Shown here: positions 1 through 10,500 of the stretch, in pieces | How the letters are laid out: each line of letters opens with the position of its first letter | Numbering within the stretch: position 1 is the stretch's first letter | Source of the DNA: Choristoneura fumiferana | Taxonomy: Eukaryota; Arthropoda; Insecta; Lepidoptera; Tortricidae | DNA length: 64,000 nt | Assembly: GCF_025370935.1 (NCBI RefSeq) | Contig: NC_133472.1 | Location: forward strand, 25,825,233-25,889,232 | Direction: 5' to 3' | Made by a program: the position numbers and the translations under genes | Notes under the pieces: generated by a model | The model's database searches: none | Told to the model about the DNA's origin: nothing | What the model saw: the letters and a program-made list of their open reading frames with translations, nothing else

Positions 1-2027
1 TTTTTATTCTATTTCATGTTATGTTTGAGAAAAGCACTATACAAGCCTCGGCCAGAACGTGGGATTGCCGTCCTCTACAGTAATATACTATTATGTCGCC
101 TAAATCCAGCATAAATACCAACTTTACGAGCATGAGCTATGAAAAGTTTTTTTATTATAATGTTTAAGCCGATTCCGTATTGGCAGACTTTAAATACTGT
201 ATATTAGTAATCAACTTCAAAATAGGAATAGGTTATTAAGTAATTGTTTTTTTTATATGTCATTGTGTTACTTCAGAACTCCATCATTTAGGATACTTCA
301 ATTGACGTTCATTAAAACACTGTTCACATTTAACTTTAACGCAGATTTCCGGGTGGCCCAAGCCTTAAGGCCGCCATTAAGGGGAATAATAATAACAGAT
401 TTCCGGGATCAAACCACGAAACAAGCGCCAACTATTAGGTACACTCAGCTCATCGTTGCTCTATGCAAGAACCCGAGTTGAAAGAATGTGTGGATAGACA
501 CTTAAAATATTCGTAAACTATAACGATTATGATCCCGTATTTGGAGCACGGAACCCTAACTGACAAGCAACAATAACACATCTTTTCAATTACTTACCTG
601 AGTGAAATTGATCAAAGGGTAAACCGCGCTGATACCCGACAAGTCATTTTCATTTTCTTGCCGCATTAAATAAAGGCTTCTTGGAGGCTTCATCAACGGT
701 CCTTGGCATTGAACCGAGGCAATGAAAATATGTAGGTATGACATTCATACTTTCGTCAAAGGCAGCGTCTTATACCTACTTGGGGATAGATAAAATTTTT
801 GCTGTTCTATTCGGTCTTGCCAATTGCCCAATAAAATGTATTAATGCATGTTCGAAAGTACATAATTATCAAAGTCAAAGTCAAAATATCTTTATTCAAT
901 TTAGGCTATAGCAAGCACTTATGAATATCAAAAAAATTAACCCCGATTGACAACCAACGAGTTCCCACTTTACACTCTCTATTTCTGATAATTTTCTTTT
1001 GAGTGAAGGAAGACTGCTCTAAGTAGGTATTTAGCTACGCAAAACAGTTGTCTAATGTAACTAATTATGACGAAAGTCTTTCGAAAAGTAATCAGTACTT
1101 AAACCTGCTAATTAATGAATGACTACCGTCAATGCATTTTGATCTTGAGTAAAAATCTTTAACTCCACCTGCGAATATAACAAATTACAAAACAATAATT
1201 ATCATAAATCGATACAAATTTATTTGTTTACCGCCTAATTAGACATAAATTAAGTGCGTCGACTTGTGAGCCTCCTTTTTTCGTCGGTTGAAAAACGTAA
1301 GCGGAAACGTAAACAGAAAATTCAAATCACTCATCAACCGGTACAATTAATTTACGCAATCTGCCGGAGTTACGTTACGTGGGACAGTAGCCGTGCAGAC
1401 GCCGCGACGCCTCGGCAGTGGCGGCTTGCCAACAAATATGTTGGGAGGGTGCCCCGCTACTTCGCAACTTCACGGTTAACTGATAAAAAACACTAATGTT
1501 AGGGGACTTCGAGGACTGCTTTTTCATAATATAACAATAAATAAACAATCAAAATGAAAATTTGTGCATACGGATATGGGTACTTTTGAGCTTGCTTGCT
1601 TGCTTTTTTGCTTGTTTAGACTAGCGTTTTATTTTCGCATGAGTTACACCTACCTGTATCATAACTACGTGTGTAAGCGCGTATTGGTGTGGTTTTGTTC
1701 CCATCAAGCGTTAAAACATGCAGAAATGAGCGCGTACAGGCGCGTATAGTTTAATTTAGCGCGCGTCTTAGCGCGTATACCAAAGACGACAGTATTACTC
1801 ACAGAAAAAATGCTAGCCTGAAACCGCCCAAGAGAGTGGAAAATTTTAATACTACCTGGAAGCAAAGTATCTACTCTCAATACTGACGATAGGTAGGAAA
1901 TACATGGCTCAACTTTTATTATTCATGAGCCTACAACCATGGTACTCTTACTCGTACTAGTGCAAGTTTACGGACCAATAAATGTCCGAATATATATAAT
2001 AAATGACCAATAAATATCCGAATATAG
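1..2027. other. Upstream stretch without a recognisable gene
   Basis: No open frame here resembles a protein I know; the longest is about 80 codons and looks like chance. The stretch is AT-rich. Around 1733-1778 the motif GCGCGTA recurs several times with short spacers, which is unusual for this background. A LINE-type 3' tail lies at 869-938 and is listed separately. Confidence 0.5.
869..938 (-). repeat. 3' tail of a non-LTR retroelement
   Basis: The block starts with a triple TCAAAG-type repeat followed by a TTTATTCAAT motif. Read on the minus strand this resembles the terminal repeat of lepidopteran non-LTR elements. No coding part is attached. The assignment comes from recognising the motif and has not been searched. 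Confidence 0.45.
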
Positions 2028-2182
2028 CTGACTTGTTCACTTGGAGATTTTTAACAGCTGCAATAGTTAAGTTCCTTGACCCTCTCAGCTATGTTTAGCA
2101 CAGACGAAAATAACAATGGCTGAGAGGGCCAAGGAACATAATAATATTGCAGTTGTTAAAAATCGCCAAGTGAATAAGTCAG
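2028..2182. mobile_element. Short inverted-repeat element (MITE-like)
   Basis: The left arm begins CTGACTTGTTCACTTGG and the right arm ends CCAAGTGAATAAGTCAG. The arms match in inverted orientation over about 60 bases each, around a short centre near 2100. There is no coding capacity. I cannot place it in a superfamily because no clear target duplication is visible. Confidence 0.7.
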
Positions 2183-2372
2183 TCAAATACTTTTTATTAC
2201 ATACTTACAATACAATCATAGTTAGATAAGAGTGCATCATAGAGCCGTGCAACACTCAGTTTCTAGATTTCCTCTTTATTCTTTCTCCTCGGAATTCTGG
2301 GAAATCCAGAAAACTATTTTGAGCTCTTGTAAGTAAAGTACCTTAGATGAATGATTGGTCTCGCGCGCTCGG

Positions 2373-2763
2373 TTAGATGAAAGATTGGTCTCGCGCGCTC
2401 GCTCGACTAGATACCGCGCTACCTAAAAACAAAAGGTTCGTGAATGCGGCAACTCAATATTGTAGTGTGCGTAAGAACGGTGTAAGACAATTTGCAAGGA
2501 TGCTAGTGTGCGTGACGAATTGTGTTGCCAGCTGCTCCACTGTTACCCGAATTATTGGGAAAATAAATTATTCTGTGGTCTATTAAGTTACTGGTTACAA
2601 AATGTATCTTGGGAAATACTTGGAAATTAAGAAGTAATTAAGAATGAATGTATTAATATGTTTGTGTATAGGTTAGGCGTAGGTTTCTTCTTTAAAAAAA
2701 TGGTAGGTACGATGTAGGTATATCAATGATCAGGCCTCACTTTTAATTAAATACTTTTAGTTA

Positions 2764-2803
<40 letters not shown>

Positions 2804-3609
2804 ATTCATGGACACTAACTAAGAAGTTTTGCGTAGTTAAGATAACACGTTGCACCTATAGTTAAACCTAATATAATGTACAGGTTAATTAAGACTAAAA
2901 ATTAAAAAAATTGTTTACAAAATATACATACATACATGGATACATACATACGCTTAAAAAACATAAACCCTCCTTCGGCCAGTCGGGTAAAAAGTTAACA
3001 TTTCAGGAAAATGGGTAGAAATACGAAAAAAATAAATTTTTTTCTTTTCCCGTAATACCTAAGTAAATCAGCTGATTGGGCTTTTTGAATGGGAATACGA
3101 AAAACATTTTTAATTTTAAGACACATTCACCCCTTAATTAAATAGTGTCGGGTAACAATTTATACACCTTCAGTGTATATATCACAAAGATAAACATTAA
3201 ATAATATAGAACTAGGTTATGTATATATAATAATTACGTTAGATACTTAAATAAAATAAATTATTCAAATTTATCATCATTTAATGATGATAACAATATA
3301 ATTCAATTTATTAAAATCTCAACCACGGGGAATTTGATTCTTGTGTACGCGGCAACACAGAATGGCGTTTAGGGTTCGTGTTATTTTATTTTGTAATTTC
3401 GAAATTATACGATATTTACTGATGGTATGTGATCCCAGTATCCTTCTTATTTCTTGTAGTATTTTTTTAAACAGTTTCACTGCGAATACTGTCATTTTAC
3501 TTCGGTTTATGACCAAAATTTAACAAAAAAATCCGTACATGCACCTTACGCACAGCTTGCAACGCGACTGAGTCGCCTCGGGCTCGGATACGCCGAATTC
3601 GGCGTACTC
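2373..3609 (+). repeat. Tandem unit 1 of the 1.24 kb element
   Basis: This is the first full unit. It runs from the GC-rich terminus through a conserved 69-codon frame (2377-2586), a (TA)n run at 2769-2797 and an AT-rich body to a GC-rich end near 3560-3609. That end carries the inverted motif CGCCGAATTCGGCG. Unit 2 lacks the (TA)n expansion. Confidence 0.7.
2769..2797. repeat. (TA)n microsatellite
   Basis: An uninterrupted AT dinucleotide run inside tandem unit 1. The equivalent place in unit 2 (near 3990) has only a few repeats. Confidence 0.9.
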
Positions 3610-4951
3610 TTAGATGAATGATTGTTCTCGCGCGCTCGCTCGACTAGATACCGCGGTAACTAAAAACAAAACGTTCGTGAATGCGGCAACTCAATATTGT
3701 AGTGTGCGTAAGAACGGTGTAAGACAATTTGCAAGGATGCTAGTGTGCGTGACGAATTGTGTTGCCAGCTGCTCCACTGTTACCCGAATTATTGGGAAAA
3801 TAAATTATTCTGTGGTCTATTAAGTTACTGGTTACAAAATGTATCTTGGGAAATACTTAGAAATTAAGAAGTAATTAAGAGTGAATGTATTAATATGTTT
3901 GTGTATAGGTTAGGCGTAGGTTTCTTCTTTAAAAAAATGGTAGGTATGATGTAGGTATATCAATGATCAGGCCTCACTTTTAATTAAAAAATATATATAT
4001 TTAAGGACATTCAATATTTACAAATTATTACTGAAAATTCATGGACTGAGTCACCAACTAAGAAGTTTTGCGTTCTTAACACGTTGCACCTATAGTGAAA
4101 CTTAATATAATTTACAGGTTAATTAAAACTAAAATAAAAATAATTGTTTACAAAATATACATACATAGGTACATGCATACATACATACTTACATACGCTT
4201 GAAAAACATAACCCTCCTTCGGGCAGTCGGGTAAAAAGTTAACATTTCAGGAAAATGGGTAGAAATACGAAAAAAAATTTTTTTTCGTTTCCCGTAATAC
4301 CTAAGTAAATCAGCTGATCGGGCTTTTGACTGGGAAGACGAAAAACATTTTTAATTTTAAGACACATTCACCCCTTAATTAAATAGTGTCGGGTAACAAT
4401 TTATACACCTTCAGTGTATAATATCACAAAGATAAACATTAAATAATATAGAACTAGGTTATGTATATATAATAATTACGTTAGATACTTAAATAAAATA
4501 AGTTATTAAAATTTATCATCATTTAATGATGATAACAATAAAATTCAATTTATTAAAATCTCAACCACGGGGAATTTGATTCTTGTGTACGCGGCAACAC
4601 AGAATGGCGTTTAGGGTTCATGTTATTTTATTTTGTAATTTCGAAATTATATTTTACTGAATATACCTATTTACTTTATATTTACTGATGGTATGTGATC
4701 CCAGTGTCCTTCTTAGTTTCTTTTAGTATTATTTTTTAACTGGCATTTTCATTGCGAAAACTCGCATTTTACTTTTATATGACCAAAATTTTACAAAAAA
4801 TCGGGACATGCACATTACGCACAGTTTGCAACGCGACTGAGTCGCCTCGGGCTCAGGTACGCCGATTTCGGCGTACTATTTGTTGCCGCATTTGACAAGT
4901 ACGCCGGCGGTATCTAGTCGAGCGAGCGCGCGAGACCAATCATTCATCTAA
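3610..4951 (+). repeat. Tandem unit 2 with right terminal inverted repeat
   Basis: The second unit begins with the same terminus and 69-codon frame (3614-3823) as unit 1. It then runs past the point where unit 1 stops into an added right end (about 4875-4951), whose last 45 bases are the reverse complement of the left terminus. Unit 1 appears to have lost this right end at the junction. Confidence 0.7.
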
Positions 4952-5327
4952 GGGCGTACTATTTGTTGCCGCATTTGACAAGTACGCCGGCGGTATCTAG
5001 TCGAGCGAGGTACTTTACCTTACCTACTTACATACCAAATTGCTTGTACGCTCTTGTATGTAATACTTATATAATTCGTAGATAGAGAAACATTAAAACA
5101 AAAGTGTGAATCCATTTTATTCCTTATCTTTTAAAAATTTCGGAAAATCCCTTCATAGATTCTCAACAAATATGGTCAGATTTCAAGGCTCTAGCTCAAA
5201 CACATTATTAATGAACTATTACATAATTTTTACTCGTCCGTTTTTCCTCAATGTTTGTGTTGGAAGTATGTAGGTTGGTCGGCCTCTTGTCCATAAACAA
5301 TGACGTTATTAGCTCATTCATTCAATC

Positions 5328-5673
5328 ATTAAAATCGCAAACTTAAAGGTAAACATTGAAAGGGCATAGGGCCGTTACTACTAGGTGACAACCTTGGTCA
5401 CTTAGTAACGGCTAACATCGTCTAGCAACCAAAAAAAGCTAAAAAAAAAACACGGTTCTTGTATGACGACCCCCTTTAATTTGTAACCTTATTTTATTTT
5501 TAGTATTTGTTGTTATAGCGGCCACAGGAATACATAAACAGTGAAAATTTCAAGTGTCTAACTTTTACGGCTTAAGAGGGAAGCCCTGTGACAGATAGAC
5601 GGACAGACAGACAGACAAACAGGGGAGTCTCAATAATAGGGTTTCGTAGGTACCCTTTGGGTACGAACCCTAA
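5328..5673 (+). repeat. Dispersed repeat with GACAGACAGACA tract and hairpin (copy 1)
   Basis: It starts at CATTAAAATCGCAAAC and ends at CGAACCCTAAAAA, with a GACAGACAGACA tract near 5595-5615. Related copies are at 31794-32157 (same strand) and 58801-59127 (opposite strand). A stem with arms GCCGTTACTA and TAGTAACGGC lies at 5371-5412. No coding sequence is visible. Confidence 0.75.
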
Positions 5674-5679
5674 AAAGGT

Positions 5680-6031
5680 GTTATCGTAGTGTTATTAATT
5701 TGTTGGACACAGATTATTTTTAGCCAAACGGGCCCCTTAATCCAAGTATGCATAAAATGTTGTATGGATTACACCTGCTTTACCTTTCTGAGAAAAAAAG
5801 AAAAAACAAGAATGACAGATGACAGCACAGCTGACAGTGAAATTGACTGTACTGTACTACTGCAGCCTTCTTTCCGTAGACGTAGTTTCGTAGATTTGTG
5901 ATTTTACTGCACTGAAACTGAGTGAAATGATAAAAATGTTAAAATAAATAGCCATAAGTAAAACATATTTAAATTTTATACGTGTTTCGTGTTTTATTTT
6001 AGAATTGTGTGTTTTCAAGTAATTGCTCGAG
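5680..6031 (+). promoter_or_regulatory. Presumed promoter and 5' leader of SPG7
   Basis: This stretch lies between the last upstream repeat and the SPG7 start codon. An in-frame TAA at 6020-6022 sits just before the start, so translation cannot begin further upstream in this frame. I see no strong TATA box or initiator, so the transcription start cannot be fixed. Confidence 0.35.
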
Positions 6032-6208
6032 ATGTTGTCAATTAAGCGACTGCCCCTATCTTCAGCAAAAATTCAATCAAAAGTTCACATAGATTTCCGC
6101 AAAGTGATAATCGAAAAGCAGGTTACCAAAAGCTATCACAATAACTTCGTAAATCTTTGTAAGTCTGTGTCGGTCCTACGCCAACTAAGTAGCAAATCAA
6201 AACATCCA
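6032..6208 (+). CDS. SPG7: SPG7 exon 1
   Basis: Codons 1-59. The ATG at 6032 is the first after an in-frame TAA. The peptide starts MLSIKRLPLSSAKIQSK, basic and hydroxylated with no early acidic residue, as expected of a mitochondrial presequence. The donor is CCA|GTAAGT. Confidence 0.85.
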
Positions 6209-7549
6209 GTAAGTAAAATTTCATAACAGTTTCATAATATTTTTCTTGTGAATTACGGGGCAGATTTGTTTGTTTTAATTAATGAATGTGTGGGTGGTTA
6301 ACTCGATGATATCTCTTTTTGTGGTCTAAACTAAACCCTTTATTAAAGGGTATATACAAACATAGGTACATACATAAATTCCTTGTTGTAGCATCAAAGA
6401 CAGCTCCAAGCAGAGATTAAGGCAGCATGCTCTCTACTACAGAGATCAAACTTACCGGGTCTGAACTCAATATTCAACAGTTCAAGGTGTTTCACCAGAG
6501 GGCTGCATACAACTCAAAGTAATTCAAATAAAAACGAAGATAAAGACAAGGTACTGAAATTATTCCTTCCAACTGTTATTAGTAAAGTTCCAATGATATT
6601 AAAATGTTTGTTACATTTAGTAGTGCAACTAGATGTGTGAGCCTTGCATTTTGAAGGATCGAGTATCTCTAAAAGTTCTAGTTTTTTTCAGCCAACTTAA
6701 AAGCTGTCATTTAATATGTGGGATCCCATCATAGAGCACTGCTATTGGTTATGTTTGAGTTCTGTTATGTTCTATTTTATTTAATATTAATAAAAGTAAA
6801 ATATCTCTAACTTACAATGTTGTACCTAATTTATTTTTTGATAGTTTTATCGTAATACAAATACATATTTCAGGATAAAGACAAGAAAAAACAAGATGAA
6901 GAAAATAATGTTCCATCACTGCTGGTAAAGGCAGCGTTCTGGATGTTCACAACCAGCATTCTTGTTATACTCAGTTCTCTTTTAGTACCTGGAGATAATA
7001 CCCAAAATGAGGTATTAAGTACATTAATCAGGCAACATTTTATACAATTTGTTTGGATTTCTACTTTTTTTATATGAGTGTTACAAATGCTCTAATCATA
7101 CCTAATTAGTAATCTTACATCTTTAGAAAAATATTATGGGTCATATTTTTTCAGAAATGATTGCTTAATAAATTGTTTGTATTTGTAATTAATGTTTTTA
7201 GCTGGTGCGCTATGTGTCATGGAATGAGTTTGTTTATTCAATGCTTTCCAAAGGGGAAGTGGATGAACTGATTGTCAGGCCAGACCTTGAAATTGTCACT
7301 ATCATCTTACATGAAGGAGCAGTCATAAAAGGAAAGAAGGTACTGAATCAATTGCCCTATTAACCAACTGTGTTATGCAAGTTATTATCTTAATTTTGTT
7401 TCTGGTTAACAGGCTACTCACCGAGTCTACCACATGAATGTTGGTGATATTCACAGATTTGAGGAAAAGCTAAGGGAAACGGAGAAAAGCCTTGGTGTTA
7501 AAGAAGGTCTGTGCTCATTCTTCATCCAAGCAGCATAATATCTCAAATG

Positions 7550-7592
<43 letters not shown>

Positions 7593-10500
7593 CAGTGTAA
7601 TTATCTTTCCAGGAGTCAGAGTGATTTATGACAGAAATGGAAGTGTGGCTGGCAAAATCATAACCAGTATTCTTATTGCTGCAGTCATAATGTCCTTTCT
7701 GTATTCTACAAAATCAATGAAAATGAACATGAACCTGGGGGGTTTTGTAAGTGGCAATTGAGAACTACAGTGAAAATCATTTAGAGTGACTTTAGAATGA
7801 CTGTGTAGTGTGTAGGTTAGGTGTGTTGTTTAAGTCATAGACATTATTTGCAATATTATATAAAACAAGTAATCTAGGAATAAGCATAGTATCTTGTAAA
7901 TATAATAATCATTATAACTGGTGTCACTATAAACGGTTTTGACTGTACACTGTGAAAATTAATGTTTTGAAATTATGTGTTTTTTTTTTTTTATATGTAA
8001 TTAATGTATTTTTACTTAATTCAGAATCAGCTGGGTCGTGCCAAATTTACTCTGATAAACTCCATGAGTGGGCAAGGAAAGGGAGTGAAATTCGCAGACG
8101 TAGCAGGTTTGAGAGAGGCTAAAATTGAAGTTATGGAATTCGTGGACTACCTCAAACGACCAGACCATTACAAAAGTTTAGGTGCTAAGGTATAATGGCT
8201 ATGAAATCAAATTTTTATAAGCTTTTATTAAACTTACAAATTGCAATATCTAGGTATTTATTTGTACCTACAAGTATGTACTTTGTTCTTTAAGAGTATC
8301 TCCTATTAATTTTTTGCTAAGCGCAAAGGAAAATTAGGTTTGGTTTTTATTATAAAGAACTGATGACAGTGCAAAGTGTATATATATATTTTTTTTAAAT
8401 CTGTCATATTACTTATTATTGTGACACTTTTTGAAATTCAGGTGCCCAAAGGTGCGCTATTGCTCGGTCCCCCTGGTTGTGGAAAGACACTACTAGCAAA
8501 AGCAGTAGCCACAGAAGCCAACGTACCTTTCCTGTCTATGAACGGTTCAGAGTTTATTGAGATGATTGGAGGTTTGGGAGCTGCAAGGGTAAGGTATGTA
8601 ATGCTTCCTCAATTTTATGTACTGCCATCCTTTTCGCATACTTGCCTATAGAGAGTATATTTTTGAGTGCTTTATCCTAAGAGATATTAACTTCAGTGAA
8701 GTGCACTATCTATTTGTTCAAAATCATTTGACTAAATACGCACTTACACGGCGGTTGACAATACTGTCATGTTCAGATATTTTTATTTAGGTAAGAAAGA
8801 TGAGTAAAAATTGGGCCCTCTTAACTTAAATTATATTGTAATGGTAATCTAATTTAAGGCAAAAGCTTAAAAAATATGAAATATGAGTAATTGCGCCCCA
8901 AATTTATTTGCATTTTTACCTACTAAAATAGTCTGTTACGGGGTAGAATTTGCAATGAATGTTCTAGGTGTACGTCAAATCTTGATAGTTGAAGTTAAGC
9001 CACTTCCACTGGTGGTCGGAACGATTTCAAATTCGGTATAAACATGTATGTTGGATGTCAATGCAATTACAGTCGTTAAAAAAGCTTGTATTATATATTT
9101 TTTTAATAAAAACTTATTGTTTGTTCAGAGATCTGTTCAAAGAGGCGGCGTCCCGCGCTCCATGTATCGTGTACATAGACGAGATGGATGCAGTGGGCCG
9201 CGCGCGCTCCACGGGCGCATCCTTCGGGCCGGGCGGCGGCGAGGGCGAGCAGACGCTTAACCAGCTGCTGGTAGAAATGGACGGCATGAAGAGCCGCGAG
9301 GGCGTGGTCGTGCTCGCGTCTACCAACCGGGCCGACGTACTTGATAAGGTACTTGTGACCTGATCACAACGCATAAAAGCTCGTACCTCCAAATATTTTT
9401 TTTTTAGGTGAACATTATTTCAAGGGTCGATTTTGTTGACGTATTGACTTGGGATACGAGATGCAGGTGGTAGGTAGGACCTTGTGCAAGCTCCGCCCGG
9501 ATCGCTACCACCATCTTGCTCGCTAATCCTGCCGTGAAGCGGCAGTGCTTGCACTGTTGTGTTTCGGCGTGGAGAAATTACTGGCACTTGAGGTATCCCA
9601 TCTTAGGCTTCTGGGTCTTACGCATCTGCAATACCCCTGGTGTTGCAGATGTTTATGGGCGATGGTGATTTCTTACCATGCTCGTTTTCCATCCAGTAGA
9701 ATAAAAAAAAAGAAGATTTTTTCAAAGCAGTGACAGTGTACCGGTCTAAGAGACAACGATAAAGTGATACTATTTCAGAATTTGAAATGTCCTGTAGCGA
9801 TACTTACTGATTTTCTTTTTCTTTGCCAACTAGGCTTTGCTTCGGCCGGGTCGTTTCGATCGCCACATTTTGATTGACTTGCCCACGCTGATTGAACGGG
9901 AAGAAATATTCGAACGGCATCTAAAGAATATTGTGTTGGAAGATTTACCTGGTCATTATGTCAAACGGTAAATGTTAGAACATTCATTTACATTACAATA
10001 CTCGTAAAAAACAATCACTCTTTATTGATAACCTCATAATAAACGAATAGGGAATATTGCTGCAATTTTATCCCGTCAGAGTGCAGCACTAGCACATACC
10101 ATATGTTTAAGGTTTATGTTTATTGAGTCATCTTTAAATGTCTATCGTAGCTTTGATGCCGTATATCATCAATTATCATAATATAAGAAAGGCAGTGTTG
10201 TTGGTTACCTATATGCTGCAGAATGGTAAGATACCATTATCAGACACACATTGCATACCATGCAATCTTCAATCATCCAATTAATCATACGCTGATTTAG
10301 GGCCTGTTTTATCACTCATTTATAAATTCTATGTCACTGATACATGTGATGCCGTCAGTGCCGTCTCTGTTAGTTTTGTCTGAATAAACAGAGTTGGTAC
10401 CGTATTTACCTGACAAATAATAGTAGATTATTGTCGTGGCCTGGAAGTAGGCAATTGCTGGCTGAGTATAAGAATAGGTATGTTGACACCATAAACAAAA

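Larger units (their letters stand above)
2343..5009. mobile_element. Tandem pair of a 1.24 kb inverted-repeat DNA element
   Basis: Two head-to-tail copies begin at 2373 and 3610, about 1237 bases apart and nearly identical apart from small indels. Each starts with a GC-rich terminal sequence (TTAGATGAATGATTGGTCTC and so on). The reverse complement of that terminus lies at 4907-4951, so the array has inverted ends. The left end carries an extra partial terminus (2343-2371) and the right end an extra partial one (4952-5009). Outside these, GTAAAGTACC on the left mirrors GGTACTTTAC on the right. A 69-codon frame is kept in both units, but I recognise no transposase, so the element is probably non-autonomous. 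Confidence 0.75.

Noticed and set aside
2377..3823. The repeated 69-codon frame in the tandem element as a gene
   Set aside because: It is kept in both units only because the units are nearly identical; it shows no domain and starts inside the terminal repeat.
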